This document shows positions 37,180 to 46,062 of a stretch of DNA of 64,000 nucleotides, piece by piece (positions within the stretch are counted from its first letter, which is position 1; every line of letters starts with the position of its first letter). The position numbers and the translations under genes are program-made. The stretch comes from Candidatus Riflebacteria bacterium HGW-Riflebacteria-1 (GTDB taxonomy: Bacteria; Muiribacteriota; Ozemobacteria; Ozemobacterales; Ozemobacteraceae), in contig PGYB01000002.1 in NCBI GenBank assembly GCA_002839445.1, positions 248,001 through 312,000 on the forward strand, read 5' to 3'. Below the pieces are notes generated by a model that saw only the letters and a program-made list of their open reading frames with translations, made no database searches and was not told the origin of the DNA.

Positions 37180-38135
37180 TGAAAAAGCTGCTGCTTGCCT
37201 TAACAATATTGATTTTATCGGCTGTTCCCAATTTCGCGATGGCACAGGGTCTTGATGTAAAGCCAGAAACGACACTTCTGTTGCCGCTGGCTGAAGGCAT
37301 GGCTACACGCTGGGTGCTTCCACCGGCCGGCCCAGAGTTTATCAAGCGTTATAACGATATGCGCGTCAGTCTTTCTATCGACAACGACGGGCATGCCTGG
37401 CTTGGCTTCGCTGACGCTACAGTGCTTTGCCCGCAAAAAAACTACAGCTTCAAGCTGCCAGAAACTTTCTGGGATTTTGTCTGCCTCGATAACGGTGCCG
37501 TTCTTTTCGCGACGACATCGCGTCTGGCTTTGCTGCGGGTTATTCCGGCCGCCGGCACACAGCCCGCTTCGGTAATTCTGCAGCCGGTCGCTATGCTGCC
37601 GCCAGATTGCAGCCGAATGGTCAAAGGCGCCGACAACTGTCTATACTTTATCTGCAACGATGAAAAGACGGGCAAAAACACCGTGTGGCTTTTCAAGCCG
37701 CAGTCTTACCAGGGAACTCGAGGTATTCCTGAGTTTCAAAAGGTTTTTGTCGCTGATGTGCCAGTGAATGCCGTGGCCGGTGATGGCGTAACCACCTGGG
37801 TTGCCAGCGGTAAAATGATCATCAGAATCGACGCGCAAAAACAGCTGCACCGCCAGTATCTGCACCCCCACCACGTGATTGTCGACCTTGCCTACACGAA
37901 GACTGGCGGCCTCTTTTACGCTACTGGTTTTGCCGTCGGCTATGCCGGCGACATTGGTGTCGTCGAGTTTCTCAATACGCGCGGCCCGTTGATCGCCTGC
38001 GCCGGCTCAAGCATGTATGTAATGTTCCCTGATGATTATGGCTTGATGGCTGTCGATGGCGTTGACCGCCTGAAAAATTATGATCTTCCACTGGCTGGCA
38101 TCAAAAAGGTCAGTGCTCTCAAACACGATCAGTAA
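37179..38135 (+). CDS. Secreted protein, unknown (possible beta-propeller)
   Basis: A 318-residue protein with a signal peptide (MKKLLLALTILILSAVPNFAMAQG). The mature part contains repeated short beta-strand-like units (LCLDNGAVLFATT-like, AVAGDGVTTWVASG, AYTKTGGLFYATG), suggesting a propeller; that is only a guess. It starts at TAATG, overlapping the previous stop, with GGGAG upstream. It ends before a terminator that also carries the promoter of the next gene. Confidence 0.6.
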   Translation: MKKLLLALTILILSAVPNFAMAQGLDVKPETTLLLPLAEGMATRWVLPPAGPEFIKRYNDMRVSLSIDNDGHAWLGFADATVLCPQKNYSFKLPETFWDFVCLDNGAVLFATTSRLALLRVIPAAGTQPASVILQPVAMLPPDCSRMVKGADNCLYFICNDEKTGKNTVWLFKPQSYQGTRGIPEFQKVFVADVPVNAVAGDGVTTWVASGKMIIRIDAQKQLHRQYLHPHHVIVDLAYTKTGGLFYATGFAVGYAGDIGVVEFLNTRGPLIACAGSSMYVMFPDDYGLMAVDGVDRLKNYDLPLAGIKKVSALKHDQ

Positions 38136-38151
38136 GTCGTGAGCATTTGTT

Positions 38152-38179
38152 TTGAATACAGGCCTGCCTCTGGTATACT
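38152..38179 (+). promoter_or_regulatory. Promoter lying within a terminator hairpin
   Basis: TTGAAT (38152-38157), 16 bases, TATACT (38174-38179). The -10 box is in the loop of the terminator at 38160-38193. Confidence 0.5.
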
Positions 38180-38193
38180 GAGGCAGGCCTTTT
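38160..38193 (+). terminator. Terminator before the HEAT-membrane gene
   Basis: AGGCCTGCCTC (38160-38170) pairs perfectly with GAGGCAGGCCT (38180-38190), followed by TTT. Confidence 0.8.
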
Positions 38194-38220
38194 AACTTAA
38201 AATGAAAAGCTGGTGTAAAG

Positions 38221-41118
38221 ATGGGTGAGCAGGAACTGGCGAGCCGCATGCCTGACCGCCTCGATCTGAACGAGTGGATTCAATTGTCGCTCGATTCAGC
38301 CGTCGAGACTGATCGGCAGATCGCCCTTGAAGAGCTGGTTACAACCGGCGTTCCGCCCTATCTTCAGCCAAAGCTGCGCGAGATTTCTGCCCGCGACCCT
38401 TCGCCGGGCTGCCGCCAGCTCGCCGCCTGGATCGAAAACCTCGATCGCCTGAAAACCGAGCTTAAGCCGCAGATGAAGGGTCTTGAGCTTACCCCTGACG
38501 CGCTCGAAAGGCTGCTTGACAACGACGAGCCCGGCCGCGCCTCGATAATTATTCAGCAGCTGCGCAAAGCGCCGTCTGACGATGCCATGCGTCTCTGGCG
38601 CGAACGTCTCGCCAGTGAAAAGAATCCGCGCCTGCTCGAAATCGGTCTGACCATTCTGGCCAAGTTTGGTAATAGCGAAGATGCCGATTTCGCGCCAATG
38701 CTGCTTCTGGAGACCGATGTCGAGGTTGTGTGCGCGGCGTTGTCTCTGCTGCAGATGCGCGACGAGCATGCTTTTAAACGTCAGGTCAGAGCCGGCCTGA
38801 CTTCGCGTTCGTTCAAGGTACAGTTGCATGCTGTGCACCTGCTGCGCCTTGTCGACAGCGGTGAAGCGTTAAAATACATCAAGGCTTTTCTGTTTCATAA
38901 AAATCAGCTGATCCGGCAACGCGCGCTGCGCGAGCTGATGATGATCGATTTTGCCAGCGTTGAAAACCTCTTTCTGCAATACCTGGGTAGCGAAGTCCAG
39001 CCGCTGCTGCTGGTTAAGGCCGGATTTGTCGCGGCGTTTAATCCTTCGCGTGATTTTCCACTGAAAATCTACGATATCATGCTGCTGGCCAAAGGTCACA
39101 AAAAGCACATCATGCAACTGGTGCTGCGTCAGAGCGTTGAGGCAGTGCAGGCTGCCGGCCTGCTTGATCAACCGCTTGACGCCTACATGGCTGAGCTTAA
39201 GAAAAAGATCGATCTGCGCCGCTCAGAAATTATCATCAGATGCGCTGTTCGTGACCTGGTCAGCGCAGACCGTGAGCTGCGGGCAGGGGCGGTCGAAAGG
39301 CTGGCGCCGTATGCCGCCTACCCGTCGATTGTACAGGCTCTCAAGAAACATCTTGAACACGAAACTGACTCCGAGGTGAAAGGCCGCATCGCTGCTCTTC
39401 TCGAACCGCCCAGTTTGCCTTCGCAAAAGTCTGTCGCCGCGCCTGAGGCTTTTCCAGCCGCTTCGACCTTTTTGGCTCTCGGTTTGATCGAGCAGCGCAA
39501 GCGCCTTGCTGACATTCAGGAGAACAAGACCTATCTTGCGGCCCGCCATACCCTGTTTGACCTTATCAAATCTGATATCAAAAAGGGCATTCTGCTCGAC
39601 ATACTGCGCACAATCGACAAATTCGGCAGCCGTATCGACGCGCAAAGCGTTCTGCCCATGCTCGAAAGCCAGGAACCGCCGATCATGGCAATGGCTATCA
39701 AGGTTCTTGGCAAGCTTGATATCGATGCAATCCTTCCTCTGCTGAACCGTTTTCTGGCTGATGAAGATCCCCGCATCAAGGCAGCGGCCCTCGAAGTTTT
39801 TCTTGTTGCCGACAAAGAGGGCGCTGTCGGCTACCTTTCGTCAATTCTGCGCTCCGCGTCGGCTGATACTCGCCGAATAGGGCTATCAATGCTGCCGCAG
39901 CTCGATTACCCTTCGGCTGAACCTCTTTTGCTGCGCATGCTCAAATATGAGGGAAACAGCGATCTGATAATTCAGGCCGCTTATATGGTCGCTGCCAACC
40001 CGACTCGCGATGGTCTTGAGCATCTGTTTGCCTTTACCCACAACAAGCTTGGCGATATAAACCCGGGCTACGAAGATATCTGGCAGCTGGCCATGATTTC
40101 TGCAGAGAGCGTGTTTTCACAGTCGGCCGCCGACCTCGAAGCCGCCTGCTGGGAGGCTTACAAGATCGAAAATGCCGAGCCCTCGACCGAAAAATCAGCA
40201 TATGCTTATGACTCGGTTGTTGGTGGAGAAGAAGAGCTGCCACCGCCGCCGTCGTTCAGCGAAGAAGAGCAGACACCTGTTGAACAGCTGTTTTTGCATT
40301 TATACGAATTCAAGTGGCACTATGTTATCGGGGTTGCTGTGCTGATACCGATTCTTTTTACTCTGTTCGGCGGTTCTGAGCCAGAGCACAAAGGTCGCCG
40401 CATGGGTATGAGCGAAAAAGGTGCCCAGGTCAGCTTTTTGCCTACCGAACAGAAGTCGACCACTGATACCCAGGTTGGCCTCGACGACTGGCAGGGCCAT
40501 TTACAGACTGGCGCCCGCGAAGTGCTTAATGGTCGTGCTTACGCGCAGGCCCTTGCGAATGGCCGCCAGGAACTCGAAAAACTCAGCTACGATTTTGAAA
40601 AGGCATACCGCCAGGACCTGATTGACAAGGCGAATGACCCGTCGCAGCCCGATGAAGTCCGTCAGATGTCGGCAGCCTATGTTCACCCGACCTTTGCCCG
40701 GGCAATGGATGCCTGGGACATGAAAAATACATCTGAAGCCGAGGCGTATTTTGAGCAGAGTGTCGATGACCCACAGTTGAACACGGTTGGCAAGTGTCTG
40801 GCACTGGAAAAGCTTGCTGAGATTGCCCAGGCCAAGGGCGACCGTGCCTCATGGATCAAATGGCAGGATCGACTGCTCAAAGAACTCAGAAATATTCCTG
40901 AATACAAAGATCTCGCGGCATTTCAGGATTTCGGCCGCTATTTCAGCTCGGTTATGGATGTCAGCCACCAGCTTTCTACCAGTGGTGCAGGTGCCGGCGA
41001 GATTGTCGAAGGCCTGAAAGGGCAGGGCGAATCAGACGCGGATGCTCGCGAAAGCCTTGACGTGCTCAAAGGCATGGATGGTCAGTTCCAGAAAATGTTT
41101 TCGCCAGACCAGCCCTGA
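38221..41118 (+). CDS. Large HEAT-repeat protein with one TM helix
   Basis: A 965-residue protein. Residues 30-660 are HEAT-like repeats (LLETDVEVVCAALSLLQM, DPRIKAAALEVFL). A Glu/Pro-rich stretch (EEELPPPPSFSEEE) comes next. One TM helix follows at about 701-718 (VIGVAVLIPILFTLFGG). The C-terminal 240 residues are outside the membrane by prediction and look TPR-like (KCLALEKLAEIAQAKGDRASW). There is no signal peptide, so the HEAT part should be cytoplasmic. It lies just upstream of the second pilin operon. It may couple the pilin machine to cytoplasmic partners; that is inferred only from position. Confidence 0.75.
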   Translation: MGEQELASRMPDRLDLNEWIQLSLDSAVETDRQIALEELVTTGVPPYLQPKLREISARDPSPGCRQLAAWIENLDRLKTELKPQMKGLELTPDALERLLDNDEPGRASIIIQQLRKAPSDDAMRLWRERLASEKNPRLLEIGLTILAKFGNSEDADFAPMLLLETDVEVVCAALSLLQMRDEHAFKRQVRAGLTSRSFKVQLHAVHLLRLVDSGEALKYIKAFLFHKNQLIRQRALRELMMIDFASVENLFLQYLGSEVQPLLLVKAGFVAAFNPSRDFPLKIYDIMLLAKGHKKHIMQLVLRQSVEAVQAAGLLDQPLDAYMAELKKKIDLRRSEIIIRCAVRDLVSADRELRAGAVERLAPYAAYPSIVQALKKHLEHETDSEVKGRIAALLEPPSLPSQKSVAAPEAFPAASTFLALGLIEQRKRLADIQENKTYLAARHTLFDLIKSDIKKGILLDILRTIDKFGSRIDAQSVLPMLESQEPPIMAMAIKVLGKLDIDAILPLLNRFLADEDPRIKAAALEVFLVADKEGAVGYLSSILRSASADTRRIGLSMLPQLDYPSAEPLLLRMLKYEGNSDLIIQAAYMVAANPTRDGLEHLFAFTHNKLGDINPGYEDIWQLAMISAESVFSQSAADLEAACWEAYKIENAEPSTEKSAYAYDSVVGGEEELPPPPSFSEEEQTPVEQLFLHLYEFKWHYVIGVAVLIPILFTLFGGSEPEHKGRRMGMSEKGAQVSFLPTEQKSTTDTQVGLDDWQGHLQTGAREVLNGRAYAQALANGRQELEKLSYDFEKAYRQDLIDKANDPSQPDEVRQMSAAYVHPTFARAMDAWDMKNTSEAEAYFEQSVDDPQLNTVGKCLALEKLAEIAQAKGDRASWIKWQDRLLKELRNIPEYKDLAAFQDFGRYFSSVMDVSHQLSTSGAGAGEIVEGLKGQGESDADARESLDVLKGMDGQFQKMFSPDQP

Positions 41119-41169
41119 CGATTAAGACGGGCCTTGCCTCATCAGACCGAGGTTCTGTGTACCCCATGA

Positions 41170-41198
41170 TTGTGCAAAGAGATTCTATAGGATATAAT
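41170..41198 (+). promoter_or_regulatory. Sigma-70 promoter of the second pilin operon
   Basis: TTGTGC, 17 bases, TATAAT. It lies about 30 bases before the ATG at 41232, which has AGAGGAGAAT in front. Confidence 0.7.
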
Positions 41199-41231
41199 TA
41201 GAGGGGATCTCAGACGTGACAAGAGGAGAAT

Positions 41232-43802
41232 ATGTTGCAACAACGCTATAGAAGAAAGAGCGGTTCTGCTTATCTGATGGCACTTGGCGTGCTTGGCGTG
41301 CTGGTGCTGGTTGGCATGGCCATTTCGCGGATGACGGTTTCCGGGCGCTGGAGCACGGTTTTCTCAAGTCACGAAAAACACGCCGAAGAGTGTGCTGAGT
41401 CAGCTGCCAATCTGACTTTTAAAATCGTTAAAGACAATATGAACGATTACAGTGCCTTCTGGGAACTGTTTTCAAAGCCAGACAAGCTTTTGCGCAGCTG
41501 GTTCATGTATTTTCGTCTGCCGGCACCAGTTGCTGCAGCTTATGTCGACCCGGTCAGCTTTGAGAATGCCAAGGCCAACGGTATCGACGTGCAACTAGAT
41601 CTGTTCAATAACGTCCTGTTCAAGCCGCTCTACGAAGAAGGTATCGTTTATATTTATGATACCATCTCGGTAGACCCAGAAGCACCGCTGTCGCCGCTCA
41701 AGACCATGTTCGACGCTCGTGGCGGCCGGGTGCGCGTTGTCTGCACCGCCCGCATCAAAAAAGCATTTGCTATTCTTGCCGATAATCCAGATTTCATGGT
41801 TGGCGGCGTCGAAGTGCCGCTGCGCAAGGTAACCGGCTTTCTTGGCTCAATTTATGACAAAATCAAGATTGGCGCGGCCGATGTTGTATCAGGCATAAAT
41901 AAAGACCCGACCGGCGAAAATTCTGGCGCGGGCGGCTTTCAGGTGCCAAATGTCGACGTTGCCAAGTTTCTTCCTGACACGCCTTTGCTCAAAGCGCCTG
42001 ATATTTCTGGCATTACTATCATCGTGCAGGGTGTGCCGGTTCCTGTCGGTATTATTCTGCAAAAGCCAGTAGATGCGATTTTTAACAAGATTTCATCTGA
42101 ATTCGGTCTTACTCCGCAAAAAATCGCCAAAAAGCTTTTTGGCGACAAGCTGCAGTTCAATATTGATTTCAAGGCGATCAACGAGCGTATTGAGTCGGCT
42201 ATTCAGAACTGTCTGCCGTCCTTTCTCAAAGCCTTCGCCGGCAACGTCACCTTCGATGTTACTGTCGAAAAGCAGGGTTTTTTCGAAGTCGTCACCGAAG
42301 TCGAATATTACCCGAGTTATCCTGATGAAACAGTTATTCGCAAAAAGCTGGTGATGCATCGCGAATTTCGTGTTGCTGATATTCAACCGATTGCCTCGGA
42401 CTACTCGTTCTTTATTGCCAATTCAAAGCTGCTTTACGAGAAGTCGCTCGAGAACTTTGACAACTGGCAGGGCGATGACGAGATAAAATGGAACGAAGGC
42501 ATGGGAACAATAGTTATTCATAACATGCCCTCGTTTACCGCCTTTTTTGATACTTTCAAGAATATATTCTCATTCAACATCAAAGACCTTTTTCGCAAGC
42601 TGCAGCTTCCTGGTCTGGTGCGGGTTAACGGCACCAAAGAGATGCTGATCAAGCTGACCCTGTTCGACAAATGGCCGTTTGGCAGCGACGCGCTCGAAGT
42701 TTTTAAAAGAATGGAAATCGTCGCACTGCTGACGCCGCACAAGTCTGATTCTGGCTCGCCAAAGACCGCGTGCAGCGGCGATCACCCTTCTGACCACGCT
42801 GACGACAAGCACAACGTCATTCCGAATCTCAAGAGTGTGCGCTACAACTTCTGGGATAAAGGCAAGCCTTTTGACTGGCCGTATTTCGGGGGCGGCGAGC
42901 CTGGCGGCAATGGTAATTACTGGTTGCCGATTCCGCCAAGATTTGCCAGCACTCTGCTGTTCGGGCATCTGTTCATCGAATTTCCTTTTTCGATGCGGGT
43001 TGAAGGCTATCTCAAAAAGGTTTACACCCACATCAGTCTGCTGCTGGTCAAGATCTACATTCCGCCGATTCCGATTATCGGTTTTGCCGGCCTCGATATT
43101 CCGATACCGTGGTTCTGGGCCAAGGCGAAGAAAGAGCCCTATGGCTATTGCATGTTTCCGCCTTATAAGAGCGATGAAGAGGGCAAAAGCGCCTGGAACC
43201 CCAACGATAAGGGCAACCTGCCGGCCAATACCTACTCGCCGACGCAGTATCTCAAAAAAGCGAGCTATTTTTACCCGACCGGTCGTGATTTTAACCGGGA
43301 TATCGAGAACCGTGTCATTGATTACAATGGCAAACGCACGTTCATCTGCGACGGCGTTACCTTTGTCAACGACAGCCTGTGGATACAGGATGATCTTCAT
43401 GTGATGGGCCGTGGCATTATCGTTGCGGCTTCCAATGTGCATTTAAAGGGTAATATTACCCGTGAAGATTTCGACGCGAATGGCAATGCAACGGTTTTTT
43501 CAATCGTGGCGCGCAACGGCTCGATTGTTAACCATTATGGCGACCGGGTGGTTCATGCCTGTCTCTTTGGCGACAAGGGTTTACGCAACCCAATTGGCGC
43601 CAAGCTGAAAGTATATGGCAACCTGGTGCTCAACCGCTTTATTCGAAAGGAGTGCCAGGGTGATCTGCATGTTTATTACCAGTCGAATCATGCTCGCAGT
43701 TCTTTGCTGTCGATGATAAGACCGGTGGCAAAATGGGACCCGACGCGATATTATGTTACTTTCAGTGCGCAGACCGCTTACTTTAAATTCGAAAAATTAT
43801 AA
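41232..43802 (+). CDS. Very large PilX/GspK-like pilus assembly protein
   Basis: An 856-residue protein that starts like a PilX/GspK prepilin (RRKSG|SAYLMALGVLGVLVL), with Met rather than Glu at +5 as is common for filament-tip components. It is followed by the helix EECAESAANLTFKIVKD. The remaining 800 residues are extracytoplasmic. The last 140 (DDLHVMGRGIIVAASNVHLKG) suggest a right-handed beta-solenoid. PilX is about 200 residues, so the size is very unusual. It is the first gene of an operon with two prepilins. Confidence 0.72.
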   Translation: MLQQRYRRKSGSAYLMALGVLGVLVLVGMAISRMTVSGRWSTVFSSHEKHAEECAESAANLTFKIVKDNMNDYSAFWELFSKPDKLLRSWFMYFRLPAPVAAAYVDPVSFENAKANGIDVQLDLFNNVLFKPLYEEGIVYIYDTISVDPEAPLSPLKTMFDARGGRVRVVCTARIKKAFAILADNPDFMVGGVEVPLRKVTGFLGSIYDKIKIGAADVVSGINKDPTGENSGAGGFQVPNVDVAKFLPDTPLLKAPDISGITIIVQGVPVPVGIILQKPVDAIFNKISSEFGLTPQKIAKKLFGDKLQFNIDFKAINERIESAIQNCLPSFLKAFAGNVTFDVTVEKQGFFEVVTEVEYYPSYPDETVIRKKLVMHREFRVADIQPIASDYSFFIANSKLLYEKSLENFDNWQGDDEIKWNEGMGTIVIHNMPSFTAFFDTFKNIFSFNIKDLFRKLQLPGLVRVNGTKEMLIKLTLFDKWPFGSDALEVFKRMEIVALLTPHKSDSGSPKTACSGDHPSDHADDKHNVIPNLKSVRYNFWDKGKPFDWPYFGGGEPGGNGNYWLPIPPRFASTLLFGHLFIEFPFSMRVEGYLKKVYTHISLLLVKIYIPPIPIIGFAGLDIPIPWFWAKAKKEPYGYCMFPPYKSDEEGKSAWNPNDKGNLPANTYSPTQYLKKASYFYPTGRDFNRDIENRVIDYNGKRTFICDGVTFVNDSLWIQDDLHVMGRGIIVAASNVHLKGNITREDFDANGNATVFSIVARNGSIVNHYGDRVVHACLFGDKGLRNPIGAKLKVYGNLVLNRFIRKECQGDLHVYYQSNHARSSLLSMIRPVAKWDPTRYYVTFSAQTAYFKFEKL

Positions 43803-43820
43803 CCACACAGGACACGTCGC

Positions 43821-44282
43821 ATGAGCAAACGAGCCGTAACACTTGTAGAAATAAGCCTGGCGCTGACTATTCTGATTATCGCGTTGATTCCGCTGATGCG
43901 CATATCGTCGAGTGATGCTGTTACCGTAATCGAAACCGAAAAGATCCAGATGGCCGAGCGTATTCTCGAAAGCATCAAGACAGAGGTTACGGCGATGCCT
44001 TTTAAACGATTTTATGAGCGTATCGATGCCGACGGGGTGGCCGCCGAAGACGTTGGTCCTTTTGTCTTGTCAGACGGCTTTTACCCGATCGCACTGAGCG
44101 AAGTTCTTGAGATTCAGAAGGCGCATAAAGACTTTGCCGTAGTAGGAACCTGGTCATTTTTGCTCAAAGACGGCAAACCAGACAAGACCATGGTTCAGGC
44201 AGATATCGTCTGTTCTTTCAGTCGTGCCGGCGCTGCTCCGCCGGTGGTTCGCAACAAGTCGTTTTTAATAGTTAAACCCTGA
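43821..44282 (+). CDS. Minor prepilin (PilV/GspI-like)
   Basis: A 153-residue protein starting MSKRA|VTLVEISLALTILI, with Ala rather than Gly before the predicted cut and Glu at +5. The helix continues to about residue 30. The head is small and lacks a nameable family. The gene lies 18 bases after the large PilX-like gene and 21 before the next prepilin. Minor pilins of this type prime assembly at the filament tip. Confidence 0.78.
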   Translation: MSKRAVTLVEISLALTILIIALIPLMRISSSDAVTVIETEKIQMAERILESIKTEVTAMPFKRFYERIDADGVAAEDVGPFVLSDGFYPIALSEVLEIQKAHKDFAVVGTWSFLLKDGKPDKTMVQADIVCSFSRAGAAPPVVRNKSFLIVKP

Positions 44283-44303
44283 TAAAGAGAGGGGAGAGAA
44301 GTC

Positions 44304-45380
44304 ATGAGAAAAACTGGCATAACTTTGATTGAGGTTCTGGTATCTATTACTATTCTGGGCATTATTTCGGTACCGTTGTATTACCTGCTTAAGGACGCCT
44401 CTAACAAGCGTGCTGTGGTTGTCAGCCGCGATTACGTAAAGCAGGAGACCAACAAGGTGCTCAAGCTGCTGGAAAACGATCTGAGTCAGGCGCGCAAAGG
44501 CTCTTTCAAGCAGGTGAGCGATGACGTTATCGAGATCAAGGTACGCAAGCCCGGCAAAGACGAAAAAGATGTGCCATTGAGCTACGTCTATGTTGCCCCT
44601 GATCTGATCAGGCGTTTTGACGGCAAGCGCTGGCTGGTGAGCAAGCATGTTAAGGATTTCGTAGTCAGCGAAACTCCCGAGGCCGGGCGTCTCGTCGTTT
44701 CTCTCAAGGTAAAGGCCGCTCTTGACGGTATTGCCGAAGCAGATGCCCCTGAATATGCTCAGGAAAAGCTCATTGTCATGCGCGAAGACAGCTCAGAAGA
44801 GCTTGATGCTTTCTGGCGTGATGTTGGCGACGTCAACAAATTCTTCGCGACCCAGGGAAGTGTCATGGCTGGGGTAAAAGAAGACGCCAAGCAGTTGACC
44901 CAGCAGTTTACCAGTGAATTTGAAGACATGATAAAAGATGTTCAGGGTATGACAGTTGGCCAGCTGACCAAGGTTAAGGATGAGCTGTTGAATGGTCTGA
45001 AAGATGTTGATAAGCAGCTGAGCGGCATTGATAAAGATATTCTCGAACTTGATTCGAAGGCGCTTTATGATACCGGCTGTGATGGCAAGCTTTCCGACTC
45101 GCAGAAAGAGAACGCCAAAAAGGTAAAAGAAGCTCTGGCAGGCATGGATACCAAAGGTAAAATGGACTGGAACAAGATCAAAAGCATCGGCGGCACCGGC
45201 GGTCTGTTTTCATCAGGTATGAAGACCGAGGCGATCAAGGAAATGTTCAACGCCAAGTCTGAGATTTTCAATGCCGGTCAGCAGGTGGTTAAGCAGCTTG
45301 ATGAATTCAAGACGTTTGCCCAGAGCAACGGTGTCAGCGTTGACATGTCGAGTGTCAATCGTCAGAAGTGGGGTCTTTGA
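44304..45380 (+). CDS. Minor prepilin (PilW/GspJ-like) with long helical C-terminus
   Basis: A 358-residue protein starting MRKTG|ITLIEVLVSITILG, with Glu at +5. A PilW/GspJ-like head covers about 30-165. The C-terminal 190 residues are highly helical and charged (LKDVDKQLSGIDKDILEL), which is not usual for minor pilins. GAGGGGAGAG precedes the ATG. The 3' end overlaps the convergent membrane protein by 26 bases. Last gene of the operon. Confidence 0.78.
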   Translation: MRKTGITLIEVLVSITILGIISVPLYYLLKDASNKRAVVVSRDYVKQETNKVLKLLENDLSQARKGSFKQVSDDVIEIKVRKPGKDEKDVPLSYVYVAPDLIRRFDGKRWLVSKHVKDFVVSETPEAGRLVVSLKVKAALDGIAEADAPEYAQEKLIVMREDSSEELDAFWRDVGDVNKFFATQGSVMAGVKEDAKQLTQQFTSEFEDMIKDVQGMTVGQLTKVKDELLNGLKDVDKQLSGIDKDILELDSKALYDTGCDGKLSDSQKENAKKVKEALAGMDTKGKMDWNKIKSIGGTGGLFSSGMKTEAIKEMFNAKSEIFNAGQQVVKQLDEFKTFAQSNGVSVDMSSVNRQKWGL

Positions 45381-46005
45381 TTCTGCGCAATCTGACATTC
45401 ATGGCGGCTACCCAGAGCAGCACGGCGGCGATGGCAATTTTCTGAAACCAGGGAATATGTTGCACGCAAAGGCGCAGGTAGTACATTATGTTGTTGATCT
45501 GTGTCAGACTCATGCTGAGCAGGCCTGCCGCAAAGAATGCTTTTCTGCCGTTTTCAAGCAGAATCAGCAGCGCTACCACTAATGTCACCAGCGTTGCCAG
45601 GCTGAAGCAGAGCAGGGCTGGATTATGAAAATCGCCAAACAGCATAACGCCTGAGAGCCCGGTTAGTGCTGCGCTTGTTCGTATTATGCGCGCCTTCATG
45701 GCTGTTGTTCTGCAATACAGTGGCAGTCGGTAGAAAAACACGCCAATGGCGCTGCCGGCAAATATCATTGCGATGATTGCATAAACAGCACCGGGATGCG
45801 GTTGGCCGTTCATCGCCTCATGATTCATCAGTTCGCACCAGTAATTGTCTATCCAGCTGTAGCCGGTCGATCTGAGGTCTGCCTGTGACCCGCCGGGATA
45901 AAGCGCCGCCGCCACATAAAACAACACAAAATATACCGCTATTCCCAGCGCCGGAAATAGCTCAAGCGCGGCATATAGATTAAATTTTCCAGCACTCTGC
46001 TTCAT
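45355..46005 (-). CDS. Integral membrane protein, unknown (DUF998-like layout)
   Basis: A 216-residue protein with about six hydrophobic segments (16-36, 75-95, 108-125, 130-148, 155-172 and 185-205) and a conserved-looking loop WIDNYWCELMNHEAMNG after TM1. The loop and overall topology recall DUF998 proteins, but I would not insist. No clear ribosome site. It overlaps the end of the pilin operon on the other strand. Confidence 0.6.
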   Translation of the reverse strand: MKQSAGKFNLYAALELFPALGIAVYFVLFYVAAALYPGGSQADLRSTGYSWIDNYWCELMNHEAMNGQPHPGAVYAIIAMIFAGSAIGVFFYRLPLYCRTTAMKARIIRTSAALTGLSGVMLFGDFHNPALLCFSLATLVTLVVALLILLENGRKAFFAAGLLSMSLTQINNIMYYLRLCVQHIPWFQKIAIAAVLLWVAAMNVRLRRIKDPTSDD

Positions 46006-46062
46006 ACCATCGCCATTTAACTACTGCTTAAAACACACATTTTCGTTCAGCGGCAATACCTG

